DNA from: Candidatus Nomurabacteria bacterium RIFOXYD2_FULL_35_12
Lineage (GTDB): Bacteria > Patescibacteriota > Minisyncoccia > Phycocordibacterales > UBA9973
Assembly: GCA_001786365.1 (NCBI GenBank)
Contig: MFWK01000016.1
Coordinates: forward strand, 1-23,048
Direction of reading: 5' to 3'
Length of the DNA stretch: 23,048 nucleotides
The first letter of the stretch is position 1; every line of letters starts with the position of its first letter. Under the pieces are notes generated by a model. The model ran no database searches. It was not told the origin of the DNA and saw only the letters and a program-made list of their open reading frames with translations. The position numbers and the translations under genes were made by a program. Below are positions 6,258-15,021 of the stretch, in pieces.

Positions 6258-9200
6258 ATGAAAACTTTAAACACAACTGAATTTGATAGCATAGCACTTA
6301 GACTCGCTTCACCAGAGCAGATCAAAGAATGGTCTTTTGGAGAAGTTACTAAACCTGAAACGATAAATTATCGTACAGGCAGGAGTGAGCGTGGAGGTTT
6401 GTTTGATGAAAAAATATTCGGACCAGAAAAAGATTATGAATGTTATTGTGGAAAATATCGTCGAATTCGTTATAAAGATATTATTTGTGAGAAATGTGGA
6501 GTGGAAGTAACTCGTTCTATCGTTCGTCGTGAACGCATGGGGCATATAGAGCTTTCTACCCCAGTATCACATATTTGGTTCTTGCGTGGAGTGCCTTCTC
6601 GAATGAGTATCTTGCTCAATATTTCTGTTTCTGATTTGGAAAAGGTAATTTATTTTGCTGGATACATTATTACGAAAGTTCATGAAGAAGAAAGGGATGC
6701 TATCATCACAGGTTTAGACAAAGAATACAAAGCTAAATTGAAAAATTCAGCTGATGATGAGACTCGAGAAAAGTTAAAAAACTTGCTTTCTGTTACGAAA
6801 AAAGAAATCGGAGAAATTTATGAAGGAAAAGTTTTAAATGAAATTTCTTTCCATCATTACTCTCTAAAATATGGAACTTGTTTTGAAGCAAATATCGGTG
6901 CTGAAGCTATTTACTCTATTTTCAAAAACTTGGATTTAAACAAGTTGAAGGTTCTTACGGAAAAAATGATTGAGAAGTCAAGTGTCGCCGAAAAAGAGAA
7001 ATTACAAAAGAGGCTTTCACTTATTAGAGCTATGACTTATGCCGGAATTCGTCCTGAATGGATGTTTTTGACAGTTATTCCGGTTATTCCACCAGTTTTG
7101 CGTCCGATGGTTGCTCTAGATGGAGGCAGACATGCTACTTCAGATTTGAATGATCTTTATCGCCGAGTTATAAATAGAAATAATCGTTTGAAGAAATTAA
7201 AGGAAATAAATGCTCCAGATGTAATCTTAAGAAATGAAAAAAGAATTATTCAGGAAGCAGTGGATGCGCTTATCGATAACTCTATTGCAAAACAAAATGA
7301 TTCTGCAGCAATGAGTCAGTCTCAAAAGCGTCCTTTGAAATCCCTTTCAGACAATTTGAAGTCAAAGCAAGGTCTCTTCCGACAAAACTTGCTCGGAAAA
7401 CGAGTAGACTATTCTGGACGTTCTGTTATCGTTGTCGGTCCTGAACTTAAACTCAATCAATGTGGTTTACCAAAACATATGGCGCTGGAACTTTTCAGAC
7501 CATTCGTGATTTCAAAGATTTTACAGGCAGAATTGGCATTTAACATTCGTGGAGCAAATAAGCTCATCGAAGAACGTGGGGCAGAAGTCTGGGCAATGCT
7601 CGAAGAAGTTATCGCTGGAAAATACGTTCTCTTGAACCGTGCGCCTACTCTTCACCGTCTAGGTATTCAAGCTTTTAATCCTATTTTGATTGAAGGAAAT
7701 GCTATTCAAGTTCATCCTCTCGTTTGTCAGGCTTTCAACGCAGACTTCGATGGAGACCAGATGGCTGTCTATGTTCCTCTTTTGGAGGAAGCGCAATCTG
7801 AAGCGAGAGAATTGATGGCATCAAATAAAAACTTATTGAAACCACAAAATGGTGATCCGATTGTGCACCCTCGTATGGATATGGTGCTCGGAAGTTATTG
7901 GATGACGAAATCAATGGATGGCGAAAAGGGTGAAGGAAAATATTTTTCTAGACCAAACATTGCTATTCTCGCTTATGAATATGGAATTGTAGGTCTTCGC
8001 GCAAAAATAAAAGTTTTAGGTTCAGATAGACCAAAATATAAAAAATATAATGAACAAATATTTGAAACTACTGTTGGAAGACTTCTCTTTAATAGTATTT
8101 TGCCGGATGATTTCTCTTATGTGAATGATGAAATGACTCAAGACAGGCTTTCAGCTCTCTTGGATGAACTTATTATGCATTCTGGCATAGATAATACTCC
8201 TCCTATCTTGGACAAGATAAAAGCTTTCGGTTTCAAGTATTCAACGGTTTCCGGTACTACTTGGGGATTGGATAATGTTTCCGTATCACCAGAAAAACCA
8301 AAAATCATAGAAAGAGGTAGAAAACTCAAAGAAGAAATTATTTCACAATGGAATGATGGTCTTTTGTCTGAGGAAGAAAAGTATCAGAAGATTATTGAAA
8401 TTTGGACACATATAAAGAAAGATTTGGAAAAAGTTTTGCCAAAAACTTTGGACAAAAAGAGCTCTACTTACGATTTGTTTACTTCTAAAGCTCGTGGAAC
8501 CATGTCATCTCTCATGCAGATGACGGGAATGATCGGACTTATTCAAAACAACCAAGGTAAGACTTTGGAATTCCCAATTATTCCTTGTTATCAAGAAGGT
8601 CTTTCTCCGATTGAATATTTCGTTATCACCCACGGTGCTCGTAAAGGTGCTTCCGATACTGCACTTAATACCGCAAAAGCCGGATATTTGACTCGAAGAT
8701 TAGTGGATGTCGCGCAAGATGTCGTCATCACTGAAGTGGATTGTGGTACAAAAGAAGGAAGAATGATTACCAGAGAAAATATTTCCGGAATGGAAATTCC
8801 ACTTTCAAAAAATATTCGTGGACGAGTATTAGCTACTGATCTAAAAGACAAAGACGGCAAAGTAGTTTACAAGAGGGGATTTTTAGTCACCAAAGAAGAA
8901 GCTTACAATATTGAAGGCGCAGGCTTTACCGAAGTATTCGTCCGTTCTCCGCTTGCTTGTCGTACTGTTCATGGTCTTTGTGTAAATTGTTACGGACTTG
9001 ATTTGGGACGCAATCATCTAGTAGAGCTCGGTGAAGCTGTGGGTATTATTGCGGCTCAAGCTATCGGAGAGCCGGGTACTCAGCTTACACTTCGTACATT
9101 CCACGCCGGAGGTGTGGCTGGTACGGACATCACGACTGGTTTGCCACGCGTTGAAGAAATCTTTGAAAGAAGAATTCCAAAAAATCCAGCTGTCATTTCT

Positions 9201-9890
9201 GAAACAGATGGAGAAGTTATTTCTATTACAGCAAAAGAAGGAAAAGAAAAAGTTATAAAAGTTTTGTCTGACATAAAAGATAATTCTATTGATAATAAGA
9301 AAAATGAAATAGAGTATCTAGTAGCTTTCTATCGAACACCAACAGTGAAAGTGGGCGATAAGGTTAAGAAAGGAGATTTGTTGACTGATGGATCAGCAGA
9401 TATAGCTTCTATGTTTAAATTTGGTAATAAAGAATTAGTTGAAAAATACATTATTCGCGAAATAAACAAGGTTTATGAACTTCAGAGCGCTTCAATTTCC
9501 AGAAAACATACAGAAATAATCATTCGTCAGATGTTCTCTCGCAGAAAGATAAAAGATGCAGGTGATACAAATTTCTCTATCGGAGATATTGTTGAAAACA
9601 CAGCATTTATTGAAGAAAATGCCAGAATTGAAGAATTACATGGAAAAGATGCTGAAAATAAACAAGCGAAAGCAGAAATTGTAGTGCTCGGAATTACCGA
9701 AGTATCTCTACGAACCAAGAGCTGGCTTTCAGCTGCATCATTCCAGAACACAAATCGCGTTCTCATTGAAAACGCTATCAAAGGTGGAGTTGATTCTCTA
9801 AGAGGTCTAAAAGAAAATGTTATAATTGGTAGACTAATACCAGCTGGAACAGGATTCAAAAAGAAAGCTGAAACTGTGGAGGAGAAATAA
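6258..9890 (+). CDS. rpoC: DNA-directed RNA polymerase subunit beta'
   Basis: This subunit carries the Mg-binding catalytic loop [15 protein letters not shown] (about residues 494-508). The N-terminal zinc ribbon has cysteines at 62, 64, 77 and 80. The second zinc site is formed by the Cys of VDCGTKEGR and the Cys trio of [16 protein letters not shown]. The bridge helix and trigger loop region is [29 protein letters not shown]. The C-terminus ends in the usual [11 protein letters not shown] and conserved helices. At 1210 residues it is close to compact bacterial beta' subunits. It lies 18 bp after rpoB in one operon. No hairpin terminator is visible after the stop; a TA promoter begins 17 bases downstream. 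Confidence 0.98.
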   Translation: MKTLNTTEFDSIALRLASPEQIKEWSFGEVTKPETINYRTGRSERGGLFDEKIFGPEKDYECYCGKYRRIRYKDIICEKCGVEVTRSIVRRERMGHIELSTPVSHIWFLRGVPSRMSILLNISVSDLEKVIYFAGYIITKVHEEERDAIITGLDKEYKAKLKNSADDETREKLKNLLSVTKKEIGEIYEGKVLNEISFHHYSLKYGTCFEANIGAEAIYSIFKNLDLNKLKVLTEKMIEKSSVAEKEKLQKRLSLIRAMTYAGIRPEWMFLTVIPVIPPVLRPMVALDGGRHATSDLNDLYRRVINRNNRLKKLKEINAPDVILRNEKRIIQEAVDALIDNSIAKQNDSAAMSQSQKRPLKSLSDNLKSKQGLFRQNLLGKRVDYSGRSVIVVGPELKLNQCGLPKHMALELFRPFVISKILQAELAFNIRGANKLIEERGAEVWAMLEEVIAGKYVLLNRAPTLHRLGIQAFNPILIEGNAIQVHPLVCQAFNADFDGDQMAVYVPLLEEAQSEARELMASNKNLLKPQNGDPIVHPRMDMVLGSYWMTKSMDGEKGEGKYFSRPNIAILAYEYGIVGLRAKIKVLGSDRPKYKKYNEQIFETTVGRLLFNSILPDDFSYVNDEMTQDRLSALLDELIMHSGIDNTPPILDKIKAFGFKYSTVSGTTWGLDNVSVSPEKPKIIERGRKLKEEIISQWNDGLLSEEEKYQKIIEIWTHIKKDLEKVLPKTLDKKSSTYDLFTSKARGTMSSLMQMTGMIGLIQNNQGKTLEFPIIPCYQEGLSPIEYFVITHGARKGASDTALNTAKAGYLTRRLVDVAQDVVITEVDCGTKEGRMITRENISGMEIPLSKNIRGRVLATDLKDKDGKVVYKRGFLVTKEEAYNIEGAGFTEVFVRSPLACRTVHGLCVNCYGLDLGRNHLVELGEAVGIIAAQAIGEPGTQLTLRTFHAGGVAGTDITTGLPRVEEIFERRIPKNPAVISETDGEVISITAKEGKEKVIKVLSDIKDNSIDNKKNEIEYLVAFYRTPTVKVGDKVKKGDLLTDGSADIASMFKFGNKELVEKYIIREINKVYELQSASISRKHTEIIIRQMFSRRKIKDAGDTNFSIGDIVENTAFIEENARIEELHGKDAENKQAKAEIVVLGITEVSLRTKSWLSAASFQNTNRVLIENAIKGGVDSLRGLKENVIIGRLIPAGTGFKKKAETVEEK

Positions 9891-9906
9891 CTTCTGTTTG
9901 CATATA

Positions 9907-9936
9907 TTGACATTATCAATCAAAAGTATATACTTT
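9907..9936 (+). promoter_or_regulatory. TA promoter with 14-bp palindromic operator
   Basis: TTGACA (9907-9912), a 16-bp spacer and TATACT (9929-9934). The perfect palindrome AAAGTATATACTTT (9923-9936) covers the -10, as expected for antitoxin autoregulation. Predicted +1 is near 9941. This transcript probably also feeds dnaG and rpoD. Confidence 0.65.
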
Positions 9937-9964
9937 AGATATTATCATAATAATATAAAATATC

Positions 9965-10237
9965 ATGCAAACAATGTTAAGTATAAAAATAGACAAGAGT
10001 TTGAAAGAAAAAGCTCATAAAGTGGCTCACGCACTTGGGGTATCTTTGAATGCAGTCATTAATCAAAATATTAAGGAGTTTATTGATGCACGACAGGTGA
10101 CTTTTACTGATGAGCCTATTCTTAATAAAAAAACTCAGAAACTTCTTGCAAAATTATCTAAGGATGCGCGTGAAGGAAAAAATATGGTTGGGCCTTTTTA
10201 TACTGCTGAAGATATGATTAAGAGTCTTAATTCTTAG
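9965..10237 (+). CDS. RelB/DinJ-like antitoxin
   Basis: This 90-residue protein starts MQTMLSIKIDKSLKEKAHKVAHALGVSLNAVINQNIKEFI. The pattern of a short strand followed by two helices is that of a ribbon-helix-helix antitoxin of the RelB/DinJ type ('v.vriD..lk..A..v...lGls.s.ainmfl'). The charged second half would bind the toxin. ATG 9974 is an alternative start. It lies 12 bp before the toxin gene and immediately after rpoC. An AT-rich palindrome over its promoter is the probable operator. Confidence 0.8.
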   Translation: MQTMLSIKIDKSLKEKAHKVAHALGVSLNAVINQNIKEFIDARQVTFTDEPILNKKTQKLLAKLSKDAREGKNMVGPFYTAEDMIKSLNS

Positions 10238-10249
10238 TGTGAATCATAT

Positions 10250-10507
10250 ATGCGAATTGATTATCATAAACGTTTTCTTAAGCAATACGAAAAACTATCT
10301 TCCAAAATTAAATTAAAATTTGGTGAACGTTTAAAAATATTTATTACAGATCCACTATCGCAAGAACTCTATAATCATCCACTTCATGGCGAATATCTCG
10401 GGTATAGAAGCATAAATATCACAGGAGACTTGAGAGCAGTATATGAGGTTCAAGAAGGGGTAATTAAATTTTTATTCATTGATACGCACAGCAATCTTTA
10501 TAAATAA
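10250..10507 (+). CDS. RelE/YafQ-family toxin
   Basis: This 85-residue protein is of the RelE/ParE superfamily, the ribosome-dependent mRNA interferase branch. Seen in the sequence: an N-terminal strand and helix (MRIDYHKRFLKQYEKLSSKIK), the central HPLHGEYLGYRSINITGDLRAVYEV, and the C-terminal FLFIDTHSNLYK. The central 'g.rs.ri.gd.R.iy' block and the terminal 'i.tHs.ly' are typical of RelE/YafQ toxins, in which the basic residues and the His aid cleavage. The preceding gene is its antitoxin. The dnaG ATG follows the stop by 7 bp, so toxin and primase are probably on one transcript. Confidence 0.85.
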   Translation: MRIDYHKRFLKQYEKLSSKIKLKFGERLKIFITDPLSQELYNHPLHGEYLGYRSINITGDLRAVYEVQEGVIKFLFIDTHSNLYK

Positions 10508-10514
10508 AAATAAC

Positions 10515-12329
10515 ATGTCCTCATCTGTTGATCAAATAAAATCAAGAATAGACATCCTCACGCTAGTTTCATCTTATATGAAACTGGATCGTGCGGGGGC
10601 GAGTTGGAAAGGAAGGTGCCCGTTTCACAATGAAAAGACACCGAGCTTTTTTGTCTCGCCGGATAGAGGAAGTTATTATTGTTTTGGTTGCGGAGCATCG
10701 GGAGATATTTTTTCTTTCGTAGAAGAATTTGAAGGACTTGATTTCAAGGGAGCGCTGAAACTTTTAGCAGATAGAGCCGGAGTGGTCCTCGAAGTTTATA
10801 CTTCGGAAATGAAAGAAAAAGAAAGCGAAAAAGAAAAATTATATAGAGTGATGGAAGAAGCAACAAAGTTTTTTGAAGATAATTTTCCGCCCAAGGCGGA
10901 TCAGCCTCAGGCTGAAAAGGGAAAAAAAGATGCGTGGGAATACTTGAAGGCTAGAGGACTCACTGAAAAGACAATTAAAGATTTTAGAATTGGTTGGGCT
11001 ATTTTGGATTGGCGTAAACTTTATGATCACTTGAAAATGAAGGGTTTTGCTGATAATGAGATAGAACACGCCGGATTGGCTAAAAGACCTGATAAAGAGG
11101 CTGGGAAGCCCGATAAAGCGATGTATGATCGTTTCCGGGGCCGTGTCATGTTTCCCATCTCTGATTCAAGCGGACGCATTATTGCGTTTTCAGGAAGGCT
11201 ATTGGAATCGGTCCCGACGCCAGAAGGGGTCGGGAGGCCGACCGAAAGCGTCGGCCCAAAATATTTAAATAGTCCGGAAACTCCGATTTTTAACAAATCC
11301 TCTGTGCTTTTTGGTATAGATAAAGCGAAAGAATCGATTCGCAAGAATAATTTTTCCATTCTGGTTGAGGGCCAGATGGATTTGGTTTTGTCTCATCAAG
11401 CGGGTTTTAAAAATACTGTTGCGTCTTCTGGAACAGCGATGAATGATAAAGTATTTTCAAAAGAAAATATTATAAATAATTTAGGGCTTATTTGCAGATT
11501 ATCAAAAAATATTGTTTTGGCTTACGATGCGGACAAAGCTGGGATTAATGCTTCAAATCGTTTTGCAAAAATAGCATTATCTTTAGGGATGGATGTAAAG
11601 GTGGCAAGTATGAAAGACGGTGTTGATCCGGCAGACGTAATTTCTAAAGAAGGAAAAGATGTTTGGCGAGAAGCTATAAGAAATTCAAAACATTTTATTC
11701 CCTCAATGCTTGAGAGAATAATAAAAGATGCAAAAGGTGATGGAAGAAAGGTGGGTATCGGAATCAAAGAGCGACTCTTGCCTTTTGTAAATAATTTAGA
11801 AAGTTCTATAGAAAAATCACATTTTATTACGTTTATTAGCAATACTTCCGGCATAGCCGAAAAGGCTTTGATGGAAGATTTGAAAAAAGTTGAATCTGAG
11901 TTAAAATCTGAGACAGAAGAGACGGAAATTGCAAAAGAAAATGTTGAAAAGAAAATGCGAAAAGACCCTATTGAGCGCAGGCTTCTCGGTATAGCTTTTT
12001 GGCAGGAGGGTGTAAAAGATAAAATAATAGAGCCGGAATTGATTTTTAAGAAATTAAATAAAGTAAAAGAAATATACAAAGACATAAAAGAAGATTTGAT
12101 TTACGAAGCAGAAGCATTTTATTCAGATAGTGAGAATTTAAAGAAAGATGTCGATGAAATGTTGCTCTCTATAGAAGAAGAATATTTAAACGAAGAATTG
12201 GTGAAAATGATGATGGAGATTAAAACTTTAAAAGATGGAAAACAAGAAACAGAAATTTTAAAAAAGATAAGTGAGATAAATAAAAGAAAAGAAGAAATTA
12301 AAAATAATAAAAATAGAAGAAATATATGA
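10515..12329 (+). CDS. dnaG: DNA primase
   Basis: DnaG synthesises RNA primers for chromosome replication. The CHC2 zinc finger has C35, H38, C56 and C59 (CPFH...CFGC). The RNA-polymerase core follows, with the TOPRIM residues in [13 protein letters not shown] (Glu) and [11 protein letters not shown] (Asp-x-Asp). The C-terminal third is helical and charged, where the DnaB-binding domain lies. ATG 10515 gives 604 residues and the standard start two residues before [11 protein letters not shown]; the frame is open further upstream inside the toxin gene. Two palindromic elements are inserted in frame: 10886-10915 ([11 protein letters not shown]) and 11212-11256 ([15 protein letters not shown]). 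The stop overlaps the rpoD start as ATGA. Confidence 0.96.
   Translation: MSSSVDQIKSRIDILTLVSSYMKLDRAGASWKGRCPFHNEKTPSFFVSPDRGSYYCFGCGASGDIFSFVEEFEGLDFKGALKLLADRAGVVLEVYTSEMKEKESEKEKLYRVMEEATKFFEDNFPPKADQPQAEKGKKDAWEYLKARGLTEKTIKDFRIGWAILDWRKLYDHLKMKGFADNEIEHAGLAKRPDKEAGKPDKAMYDRFRGRVMFPISDSSGRIIAFSGRLLESVPTPEGVGRPTESVGPKYLNSPETPIFNKSSVLFGIDKAKESIRKNNFSILVEGQMDLVLSHQAGFKNTVASSGTAMNDKVFSKENIINNLGLICRLSKNIVLAYDADKAGINASNRFAKIALSLGMDVKVASMKDGVDPADVISKEGKDVWREAIRNSKHFIPSMLERIIKDAKGDGRKVGIGIKERLLPFVNNLESSIEKSHFITFISNTSGIAEKALMEDLKKVESELKSETEETEIAKENVEKKMRKDPIERRLLGIAFWQEGVKDKIIEPELIFKKLNKVKEIYKDIKEDLIYEAEAFYSDSENLKKDVDEMLLSIEEEYLNEELVKMMMEIKTLKDGKQETEILKKISEINKRKEEIKNNKNRRNI
10886..10915 (+). repeat. 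In-frame double palindrome in dnaG (first)
   Basis: TCCGCC-caa-GGCGGA (10886-10900) is followed directly by TCAGCC-tca-GGCTGA (10901-10915). The element encodes [10 protein letters not shown] in a linker between the zinc-finger domain and the core. Confidence 0.75.
11212..11256 (+). repeat. In-frame double palindrome in dnaG (second)
   Basis: TCCCGAC (11212-11218) pairs with GTCGGGA (11229-11235). Immediately after, GGCCGAC (11236-11242) pairs with GTCGGCC (11250-11256). It is about 45 bp, GC-rich and read in frame in a loop of the catalytic core. Confidence 0.7.
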
Positions 12330-13531
12330 AGAAAAAAAATAAAAAATTAAGTAAAAAAGCAAATAAGAATAAAAGAGATAAAATAAAAAAAGCAAAGAGG
12401 ACTAAAATAAAAAAAGTAGCAAAAAAAGCTATAAAAAAAGGCGTAAAATTGACAGCTTCAGAAAGAAAAGAGCAGAATTTAGCTAATATTTCCAATGAAC
12501 TTATAGAAAAAGGACGCAAGAGAGGGTTTATCACTTATGATGAAATTTTAAAGACTTTTCCGGATATTGAGAACAATATATTTTTCTTGGATGAGCTTTA
12601 TGAGAAATTTGCAGTTGCTGGGATTGATGTATTGGAAGGAGGAAATTTACTAAATTTAAATGTGGATTTGACGGATAAAGATTTAAACAAGTCCACGATG
12701 CATGACTCTATTCAAATGTATTTGAAAGAAATAGGTCAGTATCCACTTATTCATGCGAGTGATGAAAAGGATTTAGCAAAACGTATTGAACACGGAGACC
12801 TCGAGGCAAAGAATTTACTTGCTCGAGCAAACTTACGCCTAGTCGTCTCAATAGCAAAAAAATATGTGGGAAGGTCTGCAAACCTTACACTTCTAGACTT
12901 GATTCAAGAGGGGAACTTGGGTTTATTTAAAGCCGTTGAAAAATTTGATTGGACAAAAGGATATAAATTTTCTACTTATGCTACTTGGTGGATTCGTCAG
13001 TCTATCACTCGTGCTTTGGCTGACCAATCTCGTACTATTCGCATACCCGTTCACATGGTGGAGACAATTTCTAAATACAAACAAACACATCGCCGACTTT
13101 CTCAAGACTTAGGCCGAGAACCATTAGCAGAAGAAATAGCTACAGAAATGGGTATTCCCGTAGAAAAAATCCATGTGATAGAAAATATCAGCCAAGAGAC
13201 AGTTTCCTTGGAACAGCCGGTGGGAGATGATGATGATAAATCAACCTTGGAAAACTTTATTCCAGATGACAAGATCTTACGTCCAGACCAAGAATCTTCC
13301 CGTCGAATTCTTTCTGACCAAATTCGTGAAGTTTTAGGAGAACTTAATCCAAAAGAACGCAAGATATTGGAGATGCGTTATGGTTTGCTCGATGGTATTC
13401 AACACACCTTAGAGCGAGTGGGGGAAGAGTTTGGCGTGACTCGTGAGCGTATTCGTCAGATTGAAGCAAAAGTGCATGAAAAACTCCGCCAGCATGAAAA
13501 AATCTCAAGACTTAAGAATTATTTCGACTAA
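12326..13531 (+). CDS. rpoD: Primary RNA polymerase sigma factor (sigma-70)
   Basis: This is the principal sigma factor, which recognises -35 and -10 elements. Domains in order: an extremely Lys-rich N-terminus (residues 1-50), a region 1.1-like segment (about 55-105), region 1.2 ([16 protein letters not shown]), region 2 (about 165-240, with [20 protein letters not shown] and [16 protein letters not shown]), region 3, and region 4 with the helix-turn-helix [19 protein letters not shown] (about 370-390). At 401 residues it is typical of compact genomes. It overlaps dnaG by 4 bp (ATGA), keeping the dnaG-rpoD part of the macromolecular synthesis operon. No terminator follows directly. A second copy of its last 75 bp lies at 14870-14944, and a hairpin follows that copy. 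Confidence 0.97.
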   Translation: MKKKNKKLSKKANKNKRDKIKKAKRTKIKKVAKKAIKKGVKLTASERKEQNLANISNELIEKGRKRGFITYDEILKTFPDIENNIFFLDELYEKFAVAGIDVLEGGNLLNLNVDLTDKDLNKSTMHDSIQMYLKEIGQYPLIHASDEKDLAKRIEHGDLEAKNLLARANLRLVVSIAKKYVGRSANLTLLDLIQEGNLGLFKAVEKFDWTKGYKFSTYATWWIRQSITRALADQSRTIRIPVHMVETISKYKQTHRRLSQDLGREPLAEEIATEMGIPVEKIHVIENISQETVSLEQPVGDDDDKSTLENFIPDDKILRPDQESSRRILSDQIREVLGELNPKERKILEMRYGLLDGIQHTLERVGEEFGVTRERIRQIEAKVHEKLRQHEKISRLKNYFD

Positions 13532-13537
13532 AAAATC

Positions 13538-14050
13538 ATGATGCAAATGGAAAAAATTGGATTACCTGCAGAGAATTTTGAGAATATAACTTTTGAGGTT
13601 GAAAATGCCATAGCTTCAATTACTGTTAATCATGACAATATGACTGTGTGGATTAATAACATAAAATCTTTTTAAAAAGGAGAAGGACATGGTTCTAAGT
13701 TGCTGGATGAATTGAAGAGAAAGTATCCCAATTATGTTATTACAGGTCAGGCGAGTCCGACTGAATTTGATAGACCAGAAAAACCCAGTGATGAGGAAAT
13801 GGAAAAAGCGATGAATCTTGGTTGGTCACCTGCAAGTAAAAAAGAAAAAGAGTTTCAAGACCCTGGTTTTAAACTTACTCAGAATGAAGAATCTTTTTTG
13901 AAAGATGTTTCTGAAAGGTTTCATGATTGGAAGAAAAATGAACCAGTGCCAAGACTTTTTAATTTTTACAGAAAAAATGGATTTGTTGTATCTCCAGGAA
14001 GTGGATTTTTTGAATCTCGTCCACCCCATAAATTAAGTACTGAAGTTTAA
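13538..14050 (+). pseudogene. GNAT-like acetyltransferase broken by an in-frame TAA
   Basis: From ATG 13538 the frame reads MMQMEKIGLPAENF, then TVWINNIKSF, then TAA (13673-13675), and continues in the same frame with KGEGHGSKLLDELKRKYPNYVITGQASP, ending at 14050. The part after the stop looks like the GNAT acetyl-CoA loop (R/Q-x-x-G-x-G/A) and its helix, and near the end FYRKNGFVV matches the usual GNAT 'fY.k.GF'. The two halves join with no frameshift, so a single nonsense codon just before the CoA loop interrupts a gene of about 170 codons. No good restart codon follows: the nearby ATG at 13689 is out of frame. The acetyltransferase identity is moderately sure. Confidence 0.6.
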
Positions 14051-14051
14051 G

Positions 14052-14072
14052 AAAACGATTAGGTATCGTTTT
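14052..14072 (+). terminator. Short hairpin after the GNAT remnant
   Basis: AAAACGAT (14052-14059) pairs with ATCGTTTT (14065-14072) around TAGGT, ending in a short T-run. It is a weak intrinsic terminator. Confidence 0.5.
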
Positions 14073-14089
14073 GCCAAAAACAATTACGT

Positions 14090-14118
14090 AACTACGCAAG
14101 GGGAGTCCTTGCGCAGTT
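14090..14118 (+). repeat. REP-like palindrome, left copy
   Basis: AACTACGCAAGG (14090-14101) pairs with CCTTGCGCAGTT (14107-14118) around GGAGT, with one mismatch. It lies seven bases beyond the transposase stop codon. Confidence 0.75.
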
Positions 14119-14124
14119 GTTAAG

Positions 14125-14802
14125 CTAATCTTTTTCTTTATTTTCCTGAAATAATTTCTTATATTCATTGAAATCTAAATTAATTTCTTTTATATAATCT
14201 GGTATAAGAGAAAAATCAAGAATAGATGATTCCGGCCTGTTGTTGTCTAAAAAGTCATGATAACTCGAATATTGATATTTTTTTAAAAATTCTTCTGCTT
14301 CTTTCTTATCTTTTATACCATCTTCCTTCCATCTTTTTTCTATAATTGAAAGAGGGTTTAAATGCAAATAAGAAAATATATACATATATTGCGATTCATT
14401 ACTGATATGCTCAGATCTAAAAGGTCGTGTTAAAAGGGGACCGCTTCGTTTATATTTTGTATTGAAATACATCGAATATGCAGTTAAAAGTTTACCCATA
14501 AATTTACTGATTCCATTTTCAGTATGTTCATATAAAATCAAATGAAAATGATTTGGCATAAGACAATAACTTACAATTGATACTAAAGTTTTTTCTTTTT
14601 CCAGTTTAAAAATATTTTCTAAGTTATTCTTATTTCCCCTTAGAAAATCGTCCATTCTAAATGGTTGATTTTGATTCATAATATACAGAAGAGCTGTGAA
14701 GCGTTTATGATCTTTGTCATTCATGAATATCTTCCTTTTTTCCACTCCCCTAGAATATATATGATAATATTCATTTTCTGCAAAAGATGTTTCTCTATAC
14801 AT
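14125..14802 (-). CDS. REP-associated tyrosine transposase (Y1_Tnp family)
   Basis: This 225-residue protein is of the IS200/IS605-related HUH family. The histidine pair lies in YCLMPNHFHLILYEH (H85 and H87). The catalytic tyrosine is one of those in LLTAYSMYFNTKYKRSGPL (Y109 or Y112, about 25 residues later). The family-typical GPLLTRPFRSEHI and YLHLNPLS blocks follow. It starts with the standard 'R...f.....YHIYSRGVEKRKIF' segment. Family members cut single-stranded DNA and move REP palindromes. The ATG at 14802 follows a TATAAT (14816-14811, minus strand), leaving a leader of about two bases, although the -35 is poor. The frame is intact and the gene is probably active or recently so. Confidence 0.92.
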   Translation of the reverse strand: MYRETSFAENEYYHIYSRGVEKRKIFMNDKDHKRFTALLYIMNQNQPFRMDDFLRGNKNNLENIFKLEKEKTLVSIVSYCLMPNHFHLILYEHTENGISKFMGKLLTAYSMYFNTKYKRSGPLLTRPFRSEHISNESQYMYIFSYLHLNPLSIIEKRWKEDGIKDKKEAEEFLKKYQYSSYHDFLDNNRPESSILDFSLIPDYIKEINLDFNEYKKLFQENKEKD

Positions 14803-14828
14803 ATATAACTATTATATATAAATACAAA

Positions 14829-14868
14829 AACTGCGCAAGGGGAGTCCTCGCGCAGTCCTCGCGCAGTT
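14829..14868 (+). repeat. REP-like palindrome, right copy with tandem duplication
   Basis: AACTGCGC (14829-14836), AAGGGGAGTCCTC, then GCGCAGT, followed by an 11-bp tandem repeat of CCTCGCGCAGT (14846-14856 and 14857-14867). It shares the core of the left copy in the same orientation. The minus-strand promoter of the transposase lies beside it. Confidence 0.75.
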
Positions 14869-14869
14869 A

Positions 14870-14944
14870 CAAATTGAGGCAAAAGTCCACGAAAAACTCC
14901 GCCAGCATGAAAAAATCTCAAGACTTAAGAATTATTTCGACTAG
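14870..14944 (+). pseudogene. Remnant second copy of the 3' end of rpoD
   Basis: Bases 14870-14944 align without gaps to 13457-13531 of rpoD and encode the same end, [12 protein letters not shown] then [12 protein letters not shown] and a stop. Five of 75 bases differ and all are silent: CAG/CAA, GAA/GAG, GTG/GTC, CAT/CAC and the stop TAA/TAG. The last 53 bases before the stop's third position are identical. Similarity begins abruptly one base after the REP palindrome. It lacks the rest of the gene. The hairpin at 14953-14970 follows it, which suggests that this copy sits in the original rpoD terminator context. Confidence 0.9.
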
Positions 14945-14952
14945 AGAGGAGC

Positions 14953-14970
14953 AAAGCGAAAGCTCGCTTT
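14953..14970 (+). terminator. Hairpin, possibly the original rpoD terminator
   Basis: AAAGCGA (14953-14959) pairs with TCGCTTT (14964-14970) around AAGC, followed by CATTTTG. It sits eight bases beyond the duplicated rpoD end, whereas the intact rpoD has no hairpin of its own. Confidence 0.5.
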
Positions 14971-15021
14971 CATTTTGTCCGAACGAAGTCGAAATATTGT
15001 ACCCAGTTATATTTTGTCTTG

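Larger units (their letters stand above)
14090..14868 (-). mobile_element. RAYT transposase unit with flanking REP-like palindromes
   Basis: The transposase gene (14125-14802) is bracketed by two like-oriented copies of a palindrome whose core reads GCGCAAGGGGAGTCCT in the right copy and differs by one base upstream in the left. The right copy abuts the duplicated rpoD end exactly. The unit resembles REP-associated transposases, which are usually single-copy genes beside the REPs they act on. No accessory TnpB is present. Confidence 0.6.

Noticed and set aside
4035..9919. Many open frames of 60-130 codons antisense to or overlapping rpoB and rpoC
   Set aside because: They are frame shadows of strongly conserved genes, with no start signals or recognisable domains.
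10479..10514. An earlier dnaG start at 10479
   Set aside because: It is a rare start codon inside the toxin gene. ATG 10515 gives the normal primase N-terminus.
9890..10515. A remnant of the rpoC 3' end beyond the RelB/RelE-like pair, as seen at trmD and rpoD
   Set aside because: I compared the end of rpoC with the sequence up to dnaG and found no repeated segment.
13673..13675. Recoding of TAA as an amino acid in the GNAT-like gene
   Set aside because: TAA ends rpsP, khpA, trmD, rpoC, rpoD and many others here, so it is a normal stop. Recoding known in some CPR lineages concerns TGA, and TGA also ends genes here (for example dnaG and mreB).
14090..14868. A complete IS605-type element with tnpB
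   Set aside because: Only the Y1 transposase is present; no TnpB-like gene lies nearby.
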